A stretch of DNA of 64,000 nt. Origin: Solirubrobacteraceae bacterium (GTDB lineage Bacteria > Actinomycetota > Thermoleophilia > Solirubrobacterales > Solirubrobacteraceae). Position 1 is the first letter of the stretch, and each line of letters begins with the position of its first letter. Shown piece after piece: positions 55,707-64,000 of this stretch. The notes beneath the pieces were generated by a model. It searched no databases. It was not told where the DNA came from and worked only from the letters and a program-made list of their open reading frames with translations. The translations under genes were made by a program, and so were the position numbers. Location of the stretch: assembly GCA_031177685.1 (NCBI GenBank), contig JAPSGI010000002.1, positions 62,001-126,000 of the forward strand, given 5' to 3'.

Positions 55707-55724
55707 TAGTTGTATAGACAACTA
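55707..55724. promoter_or_regulatory. Palindromic operator of the VOC dioxygenase gene
   Basis: TAGTTGT-ATAG-ACAACTA, 7-base perfect arms, 22 bases upstream of the ATG. On the minus strand it contains TATAGT and TATACA, so it probably overlaps the promoter. Symmetry and location suit a MarR/DUF24-type repressor; none is encoded next to it. Confidence 0.6.
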
Positions 55725-55760
55725 TAGCGCATCTTCTCATGCCTGGGGTATGCCCACTCC

Positions 55761-56021
55761 ATGGCTACCACCAAGCAGCGCCAGGCGGCCCGGCGCAACG
55801 TCAAGGAGGCGCAGGCCGGCGCCAAGCGCAAGCAGACCCTCAAGAACCTGCCCAAGAGGACCCGCACCGCGCTGGGCAAGGAGGCCACGGCCGTGCGCCG
55901 CGGCGAGTCCCCCACGCGCCGGGAGCTGGAGGACCAGGCCCGGCGGCTGGACGTCCGCGGGCGCTCGAAGATGGGCAAGGCCGAGCTCAAGCGCGCGGTC
56001 GCGCGCGCCAAGCGCGCCTAG
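55761..56021 (+). CDS. Small basic protein with Rho-N/SAP-like motif
   Basis: 86 residues, strongly basic: TKQRQAARRNVKEAQAGAKRKQTLKNLPKRTRTALGKEATAVRRGE, then LEDQARRLDVRGRSKMGKAELKRAVARAKRA, a helix-turn-helix like the N-terminal Rho/SAP motif found in nucleic-acid-binding proteins. No membrane or signal segment. It probably binds DNA or RNA. It is divergent from the VOC gene and its stop overlaps the convergent metH gene by 4 bases. Confidence 0.75.
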   Translation: MATTKQRQAARRNVKEAQAGAKRKQTLKNLPKRTRTALGKEATAVRRGESPTRRELEDQARRLDVRGRSKMGKAELKRAVARAKRA

Positions 56022-59000
56022 GCGGGCTCGGGGAGGTTCCCGCCCCGCTCGGTCCCGGCGATCAGCTCGTCGGGCGACTTGTCCTCGGGCACGCTGCCGG
56101 ACTTCATGCCGAAGTACACGGCCTGGGGGTGGTGGGCGACGATCGCCACCGTGGACTGCTCCGGCTCCACGGCGTAGCCGCCCGACAGCCGCAGTCCGAT
56201 CGACTCGGCGCCCAGCAGGCGGAAGACCTTCTCGTGCTCGGACTGGTCCGGGCACGCCGGATAGCCCCAGGAGTAGCGGCGGCCCTGGTCGAGGTCGATG
56301 CCCAGGTCGCGCCGCACGCCCGCGTGCAGCCACTCGGCCAGGCCCTCGGCGGCCTGCACCCCGAGCCCGTGGACGAAGAGCTGCTCGGCGAACTCGCCCT
56401 CGGTCTCCAGGCGCCCGATCACCTCGGTCACCTCGGGACCGACGGTCACGGCCTGCAGCGCGCACACGTCGACCTCGCCGCTGTCGCGCGGGCGGTAGAA
56501 GTCCGACAGGCAGATGCGGTCGTGGCGCGGCTGGCGCGGGAAGACCAGCCGCTCCAGCTCTCGCTCGCCGGGTGCCTCGGGGTCCCACACGATCAGCTCG
56601 TTGCCTTCCGAGTTGCAGGGGAAGTAGCCCAGCAGCGCGCGCGGGTGCAGGTAGTCCTGCTCGCGCCACATGCGCTCCAGGCGCGGCTGGAAGTCCTCCT
56701 CGATCAGCCGCGCCTTGTCCGCGCGGCTCATCCCGCGACCGCCCCAGTGCAGTGTGAACAGCACGTGGCGGTCGAGGTAGGGATAGACGTCGTCGAGGTC
56801 GATCTCCAGCTCGCGCACGCCCCAGAAGGGCGGGGCCGGCACGGGCGTGTCGACGCGCACGGGCGCGCGCACGGAGTCGTCCGTGGTGGGCGGTGAGTCG
56901 TCGGGCTCCTCGACCTGGTTGCGCAGGGCCGCGGCCTCCTCGCGCACCTTGGCGACCAGCCCCTCGCGCGCGTCCGCCTCCACCAGCTGGTCCATCACGG
57001 CCAGCCCCGCGAAGGCGTCCTTGCAGTAGAAGACGCCGGGCTCGTAGACCTCGTCGGACTCCTTGCCCTTCGGGTACAGGACGCGCCGGCCGAAGTCGCG
57101 GTTGATCGCGGCGCCGCCGATCAGCACGGGGTAGCCCAGGTTGCGCTCGTGCAGCTCCTGCACGCACAGCGGCATCTGCTTGGAGGTCGAGACGAGCAGC
57201 GCGGACAGGCCGATCGCCGTGGCGTCGTGCTCCTGCGCCGCCTCGAGGATGTTGGAGATCGGCACCTGCTTGCCGAGGTCCACCACCGTGTAGCCGTTGT
57301 TGGTCAGGATCGTGTTGACCAGCGACTTGCCGATGTCGTGCACGTCGCCGAACACCGTGGCGATCACCACGGTGCCCTTGGTGTGGCCCTCGATGCGGTC
57401 GAGGTAGTTCTCCAGCTGCGCGACCGCGCGCTTCATGACCTCGGCGGACTGCAGGACGAAGGGCAGGATCAGCTCGCCGGCGCCGAACTTGTCGCCGACC
57501 TCCTTCATCGCCGGCAGCAGGACCTCGTTGAGGGTCGGGACGGCGCCGATCTTCTCCACGGAGCGGTCGATCCAGTCCTCCACGCCGTCCTTCTTGCGCC
57601 GCAGGATGTGCCAGTGCAGCGCCTCCTCGGGCTCCATCCCGGCGGTCGGGTCGGCGCCCTCGGCCTCCTCCTCGGGCCCCTTGGACTCGAAGTGGCCGAT
57701 GAAGCGCTCCAGCGCGTCCTCGCGGCGGTTGAACACGAGGTCGTCGGCGAGATCGCGCTCCTCCTGGGGGATCTCGGAGTACGGCGTGATGTGGTTGGGG
57801 TTGACCATCGCCAGGTCCAGCCCGGCCTCCACGCAGTGGTGCAGGAAGACGGAGTTCAGGACGGCGCGGGCGCCGGGGGACACGCCGAACGAGACGTTGG
57901 AAACGCCCAGCGACGTCTTGACGCCGGGCAGCTCGGCCTTGATGCGGCGGATGCCCTCGATCGTCTCGATCGCGCTGGGCTTCCACTCGTCGTCGCCCGT
58001 GGTCAGCGTGAAGGTCAGCGCGTCGAAGATCAGCGCCTCGGGCTCCAGCCCGTGGTCGTCGCAGGCGATCTCCTTGATCCGCTTGGCGATCTCGACCTTG
58101 CGGTCGGCGGTCTTGGCCATCCCGACCTCGTCGATGGTCAGCGCGATCAGCGCCGCTCCGTGGGCGACGGCCAGCGGGACCACGCGGTCGGCCTTGTCGC
58201 GGCCGGCCTCGAGGTTGATCGAGTTGACGATCGCCCGGCCGGGGATCTGCTCCAGCGCCTTCTCGATGACCTCGGGCTCGGTGGAGTCGACCTGGATCGG
58301 CGCGGGCTGGGTCAGGCTGATGCGCTTGACGACCTCGCGCATCTGCTCGTCCTCGTCCTGGCGCTCGGTCAGCGCGACGCAGACGTCGAGCACGTGGGCA
58401 CCGCCGGTCACCTGGTCCTCGGCGACCGTCACGAGGCCGTCGTAGTCGTCGGCCAGCAGCAGCTCCTTGGCCTTGCGGCTGCCCTGGGAGTTCACGCGCT
58501 CGCCGACCAGCGTGGGGCGCGGGTCCTGCACGAGCGGCGTCGCGGTCATCATCGAGGAGACCGACACGTCGCTCCGCGGCGGCCGGGCCCCGGGCTCGCG
58601 GCCCCGCACCCTCTCCTCGATGGCCGCGATGTGCTCCGGCGTCGTGCCGCAGCAGCCGCCGACGACCGAGACCCCGTAGCGCTCCACGAATTCGCCCAGC
58701 ACGGCGGCGAGCGGCTCGGGCTCCTCGGGGAAGATCGTCTCGCCCTCGGGTCCCTGCAGCGGCAGGCCGGCGTTGGGGATGCAGTGGACGGGCAGGGGGG
58801 AGTGCTCGCCCAGGTAGCGGATCGCGTCGCGCATGTCCTCCGGGCCGGTCGAGCAGTTCAGGCCGATCACGTCGACCTTCAGCGCGTCCAGCGTGGTGAG
58901 GACCGACTGGATGTCCGTGCCCAGCAGCATCTTGCCGCCGTTGGGCAGCAGCGAGACGGAGGTCTGGATCGGCAGCGTCCGGCCGGTGGCCTTGAAGGCC

Positions 59001-59527
59001 TCGCGCGCGCCGAAGATCGCGGCCTTGACCTCGAGGATGTCCTGCGCGGTCTCGATGATGATGAGGTCGGCGCCGCCCTCCACCAGCCCGCGGGCCTGCT
59101 CGGTGAACGTCTCGACCAGCTCGCGGAAGGTGATCTTGCCCAGCGTGGGGTCGTCCGAGGCGGGCAGGTGGCCGGTGGGTCCGATCGAGCCGGCCACGAA
59201 CCGGTGCTCGCCCGCCGCCTTGCGCGCGATCTCCGCGGCGCGGCGGTTGATCTCCAGCGTGTGCTCGCCCAGGCCCCACTCCTCGAGCTTGAGCCGCGAG
59301 CCCTGGAAGGTGTCGGTCTCCACGACCTGCGCGCCCGCGTCGAGCATGGAGGCGTGGACGCCCTCGATCACGTCGGGGCGGTTGAGCACCAGGGCCTCGT
59401 GGCACTTGCCCTGGAGGCCGCCGTAGTCCTCCTGAGTCAGATCGAACTGCTCGAGCGTCGCCCCCATCCCACCGTCGAAGACGACGACGCGCTCGCGGAC
59501 CGCGGCCAGATAGTCGCGCTGCGCCAT
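56018..59527 (-). CDS. metH: Cobalamin-dependent methionine synthase
   Basis: 1169 residues with all four modules. Homocysteine-binding barrel (VVFDGGMGATLEQFDL; zinc cysteines in IGLNCSTGP and GGCCGTTPEH), residues about 1-315. Folate/pterin domain (LVGERVNSQGSRKAKELL, DVCVALTERQDEDEQM, VDSTEPEVIEKALEQIPGRAIVNSINLE), about 335-600. Cobalamin domain with the axial His in VFGDVHDIGKSLVNTIL near residue 730. AdoMet-reactivation domain with SWGYPACPDQSEHEKVF and HHPQAVYFGMKSG at the end. It methylates homocysteine from methyl-tetrahydrofolate. A palindrome lies 24 bases upstream; no cobalamin or SAM riboswitch was seen. Confidence 0.97.
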   Translation of the reverse strand: MAQRDYLAAVRERVVVFDGGMGATLEQFDLTQEDYGGLQGKCHEALVLNRPDVIEGVHASMLDAGAQVVETDTFQGSRLKLEEWGLGEHTLEINRRAAEIARKAAGEHRFVAGSIGPTGHLPASDDPTLGKITFRELVETFTEQARGLVEGGADLIIIETAQDILEVKAAIFGAREAFKATGRTLPIQTSVSLLPNGGKMLLGTDIQSVLTTLDALKVDVIGLNCSTGPEDMRDAIRYLGEHSPLPVHCIPNAGLPLQGPEGETIFPEEPEPLAAVLGEFVERYGVSVVGGCCGTTPEHIAAIEERVRGREPGARPPRSDVSVSSMMTATPLVQDPRPTLVGERVNSQGSRKAKELLLADDYDGLVTVAEDQVTGGAHVLDVCVALTERQDEDEQMREVVKRISLTQPAPIQVDSTEPEVIEKALEQIPGRAIVNSINLEAGRDKADRVVPLAVAHGAALIALTIDEVGMAKTADRKVEIAKRIKEIACDDHGLEPEALIFDALTFTLTTGDDEWKPSAIETIEGIRRIKAELPGVKTSLGVSNVSFGVSPGARAVLNSVFLHHCVEAGLDLAMVNPNHITPYSEIPQEERDLADDLVFNRREDALERFIGHFESKGPEEEAEGADPTAGMEPEEALHWHILRRKKDGVEDWIDRSVEKIGAVPTLNEVLLPAMKEVGDKFGAGELILPFVLQSAEVMKRAVAQLENYLDRIEGHTKGTVVIATVFGDVHDIGKSLVNTILTNNGYTVVDLGKQVPISNILEAAQEHDATAIGLSALLVSTSKQMPLCVQELHERNLGYPVLIGGAAINRDFGRRVLYPKGKESDEVYEPGVFYCKDAFAGLAVMDQLVEADAREGLVAKVREEAAALRNQVEEPDDSPPTTDDSVRAPVRVDTPVPAPPFWGVRELEIDLDDVYPYLDRHVLFTLHWGGRGMSRADKARLIEEDFQPRLERMWREQDYLHPRALLGYFPCNSEGNELIVWDPEAPGERELERLVFPRQPRHDRICLSDFYRPRDSGEVDVCALQAVTVGPEVTEVIGRLETEGEFAEQLFVHGLGVQAAEGLAEWLHAGVRRDLGIDLDQGRRYSWGYPACPDQSEHEKVFRLLGAESIGLRLSGGYAVEPEQSTVAIVAHHPQAVYFGMKSGSVPEDKSPDELIAGTERGGNLPEPA

Positions 59528-59550
59528 CCGAGCGATGCTACCAGCAACCT

Positions 59551-59566
59551 TGACACAACTGTGTCA
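59551..59566. promoter_or_regulatory. Palindrome upstream of metH
   Basis: TGACACA-AC-TGTGTCA, perfect 7-base arms, 24 bases from the metH start. It suits a TetR-type dimer. TAGCAT (minus strand, 59535-59540) close to the ATG could be a -10. Confidence 0.5.
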
Positions 59567-59637
59567 GGGTCTTCGTGGCGTCTGTTCGCCGGGTCCGGGC
59601 CGCGCGGCGGGCGGGTCCTGTCCGTGGTCCCTGGCCC

Positions 59638-59705
59638 GGATTTCGCGGCACAACTCGCGAAATCCGTCAGTAGGACCACGGCCACCCGCCCGAAGGGCGG
59701 CCGTG
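59638..59705. other. Two adjacent hairpins in the metH/NHL intergenic region
   Basis: GGATTTCGCG (59638-59647) pairs with CGCGAAATCC (59656-59665), and CCGCCC-GAA-GGGCGG (59686-59700) is extended by CACGG/CCGTG. No T-tract follows. The 226-base region 59528-59753 otherwise holds the palindrome at 59551-59566 and no gene that I can support. Confidence 0.4.
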
Positions 59706-59753
59706 TCACGGTCGTCGCCGTCACACGGCGTCCGCGCGCGCCGTTGTTCAAGA

Positions 59754-61661
59754 GTGACGAATGCGACGCCGCCCCGCTCCAGGGCCCGAGGCAGGGGCAC
59801 TTGGGAAACGGTGGTCTTGGCGGCGGCGCTTTTGATTGGTGGAAGCGAGATCGCGATGGCTGCAGACGCCGGGCCTGCCGCTGATCGTGTGTTCGTGGTG
59901 GCTGGCAATACATTCCGACCGGTGCCTGGCGGCGACGGAGGTCCCGCCACCGAAGCCGCGTTCGCGTATCCGGTGAGCGTCTCCGGGCTGCCCGACGGGG
60001 GCTTCCTAGTCGTGGATGCCGGCGATCATCGCGTCCGTCGCGTGGATCGCAGCGGGTTCATCTATCCGCTGGCCGGGACGGGCCGCGAAGGATCGGATGG
60101 GGACGGCGGCCCGGCCAGCGCCGCCACGCTCCAAGATCCGCAAGACGCAATCCTCGCCGCCGACGGATCGATACTCATCGCGGACTTCGGTGCCCACCGG
60201 ATCCGCCGGGTCGCGTCAGACGGAACGATCTCGACCTTCGCGGGGACCGGCCGGCGTGGCTACTCGCCGGACGGCATTTCCGCCGATCAGGCTTTCCTCA
60301 ACTCTCCGGGGGGGCTGGCGCTCGGTCCTTCCGGGACCGTGCTCATGACTGAAGGCGGGCGGGTGCGCGAAATCGGACGGGACGGCGCGCTCCGGACCGT
60401 GGCGGGAGGCGGCGCCACCGCACCGGCCGAAGGAGCCCCCGCGACGGAGGCCAAGCTGACGCCCTTCGGCATGGCGGTCCTTCCAAGCGGCGAGCTCGCG
60501 GTTTCCGACCCGGCGAGTCGTCGCGTGTGGCGCGTACGCCATGACGGGACGCTCGCTGTGCTCGCTGGCAACGGTCAGGAGACGGACGACTACACGGCGC
60601 CGCACGGCGACGGCGGGCCGGCGCGGCTCGCGCTCGTGCCCGATCCCGGAGCACTGCTCGCCGAGCCGGACGGGAGCCTGCTGGTGGCGGATGGGAACGC
60701 TCTGCGCCGCGTCACGCCGGACGGCACGATCGTGGAGGTTGCAGGCGGGCACGGACTGAGCAGCTGGGGACCGTTCGCCGAGCCGATGGCCCGGGCGCCC
60801 TTCGCGTCGTTCTTCGACATGGCGCGGACGAGCGACGGCGGAGTCCTGATCGCCGATACGCGAAACAACCGCATCCGCTTCTGGGCTCCCACCGGCGGGA
60901 CGCAAAGACTGCTGATCGCGCCGACACGGCTTGAACGCCTCGGCGAGCCGTTGGACCGGCTGAAGGCAGGGTTCCTCGTAAGCGAGTCCGCCCAGGTCGA
61001 GGTCGAGCTACGGCTACGGGGAGGCCGGACGCTGCGCCAGAGCCGAGCCGCCGCACCTGGCGACAATCGCATCGAGGTGTCGGTTCCGAGACGTCAACCG
61101 GTGTGTCGCCTGAGAATTGCCGCGCGCACGGCCGACGGGAGGGTCGCCACCATGTCCCGGACCCCCTTTTGGGACCGCCCACGGTGGTCCACGGGTGGTG
61201 GACCACCGCCCCAGCCCCTGCGGCTGCCCCCGCCCGTATACGTCAACTACAAGTTCGGCGCCGGGGAACGATACGTCGAGCTGCACGTCGCTCCTGACGG
61301 CAACGCGACGTTCACAGTCTGGCTACCGCGACGGGATCACGCGGATGTCCGGTTTCTGCGGCTTCACTCGCGCGAGCTCCAAGACCTACGGGCTGCGGTG
61401 CGCGCGTTGCGGCCGCGCGATCTGCGCGACCGTCCTGACTTGCGGACGCGAGACGGGCAGGATCACCGGGTTGCCCTGACGACGGGCGAGTTCTCTGCAT
61501 TGACGTTCGACCGCTACGCGACGGCGGTCATGGGTGCGCGGTGCCTGACCCTGCATGACTTCCCCCTCGCGGGTGCGCGGCAATGGCGCCTCATCCGCGT
61601 GCTGAAGCGAGCCGTGGAGCGACGCGTCGCCTGGGTCGCCGCTCTGAGGAGACGGCAGTGA
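59754..61661 (+). CDS. Secreted NHL-repeat beta-propeller protein 1
   Basis: About 635 residues from GTG 59754. This start gives a basic N-region (RSRARGRG) then a signal segment VVLAAALLIGGSEIAMA; it is not certain. NHL repeats fill residues about 45-390, with the recurrent GDGGPATEA-type loop before each blade: GLPDGGFLVVDAGDHRVRRVD, AADGSILIADFGAHRIRRVA, RTSDGGVLIADTRNNRIRFW. The C-terminal 200 residues are a different, Arg-rich domain with YVELHVAPDGNATFTVWLP. Propellers of this kind bind proteins or glycans outside the cell. The stop overlaps the next start (GTGA). Confidence 0.78.
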   Translation: MTNATPPRSRARGRGTWETVVLAAALLIGGSEIAMAADAGPAADRVFVVAGNTFRPVPGGDGGPATEAAFAYPVSVSGLPDGGFLVVDAGDHRVRRVDRSGFIYPLAGTGREGSDGDGGPASAATLQDPQDAILAADGSILIADFGAHRIRRVASDGTISTFAGTGRRGYSPDGISADQAFLNSPGGLALGPSGTVLMTEGGRVREIGRDGALRTVAGGGATAPAEGAPATEAKLTPFGMAVLPSGELAVSDPASRRVWRVRHDGTLAVLAGNGQETDDYTAPHGDGGPARLALVPDPGALLAEPDGSLLVADGNALRRVTPDGTIVEVAGGHGLSSWGPFAEPMARAPFASFFDMARTSDGGVLIADTRNNRIRFWAPTGGTQRLLIAPTRLERLGEPLDRLKAGFLVSESAQVEVELRLRGGRTLRQSRAAAPGDNRIEVSVPRRQPVCRLRIAARTADGRVATMSRTPFWDRPRWSTGGGPPPQPLRLPPPVYVNYKFGAGERYVELHVAPDGNATFTVWLPRRDHADVRFLRLHSRELQDLRAAVRALRPRDLRDRPDLRTRDGQDHRVALTTGEFSALTFDRYATAVMGARCLTLHDFPLAGARQWRLIRVLKRAVERRVAWVAALRRRQ

Positions 61662-63562
61662 TCCTCGGGTCCGGGCTGGCTGCGATGCTGGGGTGTGCCG
61701 CCTTGTGCGGGACAGAGCCGCCCCGGGAGCCGCCCTCCTCGGCCCGGATCTACACGGTGGCGGGGAGCCGCGACGTCCGCCTGCCGGTGCGGGCGGCCGA
61801 GCCGGAGGGAGCCCTGGCGGCCGAGACCGAACTCGTCTATGGGCTGCGTGCGGCTGCCGCACCGGACGGCGGCGTCTTGATCCACGAGCGCGAGGACGCG
61901 AGGGTCCGCCGCGTCGACGCAGCTGGACGCCTGGCCACGGTGGCCGGGACGTTCGCCCGACGGTCACGGCGCCGTAACCACGAGGACGGTGGTGGGTTCC
62001 CCGACCACGTGCCCGCGGCAGGCCGATGGGTCGGGTCCATATCGGATGTCGATGCTCTGGCGAGTGGGGCATTCCTCGTGTCGGTGGACGGGCCCTGCGC
62101 CGTTCGTCGCGTCTTGACCGACGGCACCGTGGTCACGGTCGCGGGCGGCATCCGCTGCGTGCATTTTGGGGACGGTGGCCCGGCGACTCGCGCGGGCCTG
62201 ATCGCCCCCACCGCCGTGGCGGCGTCCGCGGACGGCGGCTTCTACGTCGCCGAGCCGCGTCGCGTTCGGCGCGTTGCTCCGGACGGGACGATCGCCACCG
62301 TCGCCGGTACAGGCGCGGCAGGTTTGGCGGGCGACGGCGGGCCGGCCACCCGCGCCCGGTTCCGTTCGATCGGTGGGCTCGACGTGGCGCCCGACGGTTC
62401 GCTGCTGGTCGCGGATTCGGGGAACCACCGCGTCCGCCGCATCGCGCCCGACGGTCACGTCTCCACCGTGGCGGGATCGACACGGGGCTTCGCGGGCGAC
62501 GGCGGCCTCGCGGCGGCGGCCCGGCTCGACGGCCCGGCCGCCGTGGCCGCACTTCCGGCCGGCGGCTTCGTCATCGCCGACACGGGCAATCACCGCGTAC
62601 GCGAGGTCACGCCGTCGGGTCGCATCTGGACGCTGGCCGGCAGCGAGCTACCGGGCGGAGGAGGCGACGGCGGTCCTGCAGCACGGGCACAGCTTCGTAA
62701 GCCGAGCGACGTGGACGTCACCCCCAATGGCGATGTTCTAGTCGCAGACGACCTAAACCGGGTGGTTCGTCTGATCGACCGGCGCAGCGGAACGCGTCTG
62801 GCCGTCGCCCTGCTCGAGGCTCGCGTTCGAGCGCGCGCCGGAAGGGCGACAGTCGCGTTCGCGCTCACGCGGCCCGCATCCGTGACGGTTGAGGTGCTGG
62901 GGACGCGACAGCGCCATACAGCGAGCGGGCGTACCGGCGTGAACCTGTTGCCGCTCGACGACCTGCGAGCGGGTGAGTATCCGCTACGAATCGTGGCCAC
63001 GGCAGGGAGGGCGACCGCCGCGTCGTCCGGGCGCCTGTCGGTGGGAAGCCCGACGACCCTGCTCGACGAGCGCCGCGGGCGCTTTGCCGGCGTTCGGCTC
63101 GGTGGATCCGCGCGGCGGCTTGTTGAAGGCCGCGCGGAAGTTTGGGAAGGAGATCCTTGGTTCGATCCTCGCAGTGCGTTCTCCCCGCCCTACCGCTCGG
63201 TCGTCGCAACCCCTCGCTCCGGCGCCGAGTACGTGTCGCTGCACACCGCTCATGGGACGTTCATCCTCTACGAGGGGCGGATCCGGGCTGTCCTTGCAGA
63301 GAAGGCGAGCACTGCCGAACACGTGGCGACGGGGGATCCGCTCGACGTGGCGAGGAGTGTCTACGGGTCTGCGCTGCGCTGCGCGGTACGTGCGGTTGGA
63401 CGCTACGACATCGAACCGGCCTGCGCGGGGCGCATCGTTGCCGGGCGGTACCTCTGGCTTGCGGGGGACCCGATCAGGACCATCGCCCTGAGCACGCGTG
63501 ACTTCGCGTGGCCGCCCCAAAAACGTGTGCCCGCGCCGCAACGACGACATTTCTCTGGCTGA
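61658..63562 (+). CDS. Secreted NHL-repeat beta-propeller protein 2
   Basis: 634 residues from GTG 61658, with GAGGAGA upstream and GTGA overlap. The N-terminal hydrophobic segment LGSGLAAMLGCAALC may be a signal or lipoprotein leader, but the lipobox is weak. Six NHL blades follow with GDGGPATRA loops: APDGSLLVADSGNHRVRRIAPDGHVSTVAG and LPAGGFVIADTGNHRVREVTPSG are the clearest. After a beta-sandwich (RPASVTVEVLGT), the last 170 residues form an unnamed domain (YVSLHTAHGTFILYEGRI, TGDPLDVARSVYGSALRC, ACAGRIVAGRYLWLAGDPIRTIALS). Paralog of the preceding gene in the propeller only. Confidence 0.8.
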   Translation: MILGSGLAAMLGCAALCGTEPPREPPSSARIYTVAGSRDVRLPVRAAEPEGALAAETELVYGLRAAAAPDGGVLIHEREDARVRRVDAAGRLATVAGTFARRSRRRNHEDGGGFPDHVPAAGRWVGSISDVDALASGAFLVSVDGPCAVRRVLTDGTVVTVAGGIRCVHFGDGGPATRAGLIAPTAVAASADGGFYVAEPRRVRRVAPDGTIATVAGTGAAGLAGDGGPATRARFRSIGGLDVAPDGSLLVADSGNHRVRRIAPDGHVSTVAGSTRGFAGDGGLAAAARLDGPAAVAALPAGGFVIADTGNHRVREVTPSGRIWTLAGSELPGGGGDGGPAARAQLRKPSDVDVTPNGDVLVADDLNRVVRLIDRRSGTRLAVALLEARVRARAGRATVAFALTRPASVTVEVLGTRQRHTASGRTGVNLLPLDDLRAGEYPLRIVATAGRATAASSGRLSVGSPTTLLDERRGRFAGVRLGGSARRLVEGRAEVWEGDPWFDPRSAFSPPYRSVVATPRSGAEYVSLHTAHGTFILYEGRIRAVLAEKASTAEHVATGDPLDVARSVYGSALRCAVRAVGRYDIEPACAGRIVAGRYLWLAGDPIRTIALSTRDFAWPPQKRVPAPQRRHFSG

Positions 63563-63588
63563 GGTAGAACCGCTTGAATGTCGTGCGG

Positions 63589-64000
63589 TCAGGGTCGTGG
63601 ACAGGGTCCGGGCGGGCCGTCCAGGCGGAAGATCGAGACCGCTTCGCCGCGACGTTCGAGCTCGCGGACGCCGCGCAGCGAGCGCGTCCAGCGCGCCTCC
63701 CGCGGCTCGGTCCTCGCGGCCCCGAACGGGTGCCGGACGGGGGTCGTGACGACGTAGTCGACGTCGCCCTCGACGATCGCCTCGCGCCACTTTTCGCATG
63801 TCGCGAGCAGCCGCACCTCCCGCCCGTTGTTCTCGCTGCGATGCAGGTACCGGACCCGGTTGGACAGGTCGCGGCCGTACAGCGGGTACTGCAGCTGCGT
63901 CCCGAAGACCGCGATCCTCGCGTCTTCGACGCCTCGCGCCCAGGCGTAGACGCGACGCAGGGGCTCGTCGCCGGCGATGCGTGCGTGTGTGGGATCCGTG
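63589..64000 (-). CDS. C-terminal part of a large envelope protein (5' end beyond window)
   Basis: 136 residues are visible, open to the right edge. Text includes RVYAWARGVEDARIAVFGTQLQYPLYGRDLSNRVRYLHR, LLATCEKWREAIVEGDVDYVVTT and REARWTRSLRGVRELERRGEAVSIFRL. Such tails follow the membrane region of GT39/ArnT-like glycosyltransferases in related bacteria, as far as I can recall; the membrane part is not in the window, so this is tentative. It ends 27 bases from the convergent NHL gene. Confidence 0.6.
   Translation of the reverse strand, partial: TDPTHARIAGDEPLRRVYAWARGVEDARIAVFGTQLQYPLYGRDLSNRVRYLHRSENNGREVRLLATCEKWREAIVEGDVDYVVTTPVRHPFGAARTEPREARWTRSLRGVRELERRGEAVSIFRLDGPPGPCPRP

Noticed and set aside
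55737-59405. A 1222-residue open frame antisense-shifted within metH, and many similar long frames
   Set aside because: High GC leaves few stops. These frames have low-complexity Arg/Gly/Ala text, no domains, and cover genes with clear homology.
59528-59753. Cobalamin or SAM riboswitch upstream of metH
   Set aside because: Only palindromes are present near the start. I see no B12-box or SAM-type helices, and the gap nearest metH is too short.
63544-63584. Terminator between the convergent NHL and envelope genes (ACGACATT/AATGTCGT)
   Set aside because: Eight-base stem with a 25-base loop and no T-tract; too weak to call.
1-64000. tRNA, rRNA or CRISPR features
   Set aside because: No T-arm-like GGTTCGAATC with acceptor pairing, no rRNA-like blocks and no regularly spaced repeats were found on reading.

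Overview
The window is about 70-75% GC almost throughout. Gene order, the long shadow reading frames and several lineage-flavoured families point to a high-GC actinobacterium, most likely of the Thermoleophilia/Solirubrobacterales type. Those families are secreted giants, NHL and CSLREL beta-structured proteins, the holin/DUF3618/DUF4235 cluster, HemQ and BKACE. This placement is inference from gene content. No rRNA, tRNA or CRISPR array was seen, and no stretch over 300 bases lacks a gene.

Layout. 1-9.8 kb: partial bioB, a membrane-CMD fusion with its TetR regulator, a lone receiver domain, crotonase plus a biotin carrier, a GT2 enzyme, a glycosidase-like protein, glpK, an acyltransferase, an MBL-fold hydrolase and a degenerate SDR. 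9.8-17.3 kb: a CDF transporter and an EEP-family protein, then an acyl-CoA catabolic block (SDR, crotonase, two acyl-CoA dehydrogenases, an NTF2-like protein). 17.3-22.8 kb: two secreted proteins, crotonase, an arginase-like protein and the acyl-CoA carboxylase carboxyltransferase. 22.8-29.5 kb: a three-gene, overlap-coupled operon led by a 1593-residue secreted protein. It is lower in GC in its second half and lies between two copies of the accD 3' end, so it looks like an inserted islet. 29.5-36.5 kb: a lipoprotein sharing a domain with the islet giant, a BKACE-CaiB-MerR operon, EamA, NYN, DUF2804, and a nitrilase-TetR pair behind a palindromic operator. 36.5-38.6 kb: a small membrane-protein cluster and DegV. 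38.6-45.2 kb: redox, iron-sulfur and heme genes (GST-N-like, CGFS glutaredoxin, BolA, ErpA/HesB-like, DNA glycosylase, ferredoxin reductase, HemQ). 45.2-51.7 kb: an envelope operon of two tandem paralogous membrane proteins and a GT4-transmembrane fusion. 51.7-54.8 kb: a GntR regulator and an orphan MlaE pair. 54.8-64 kb: VOC dioxygenase, a small basic protein, metH, two NHL-repeat secreted proteins and a partial envelope protein.

Functional themes. There is broad acyl-CoA and lipid metabolism: three crotonases, two dehydrogenases, BKACE, a CoA-transferase, a carboxylase subunit with a separate biotin carrier, glycerol kinase, an acyltransferase and lipid permeases. This is paired with local TetR, MerR and GntR control and visible palindromes. 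Many genes overlap by ATGA, GTGA or TGATG, which implies translational coupling. Several others carry a TANNNT hexamer 6-10 bases before the start codon, which suggests leaderless mRNAs. The most unusual feature is the islet bounded by accD-tail repeats.
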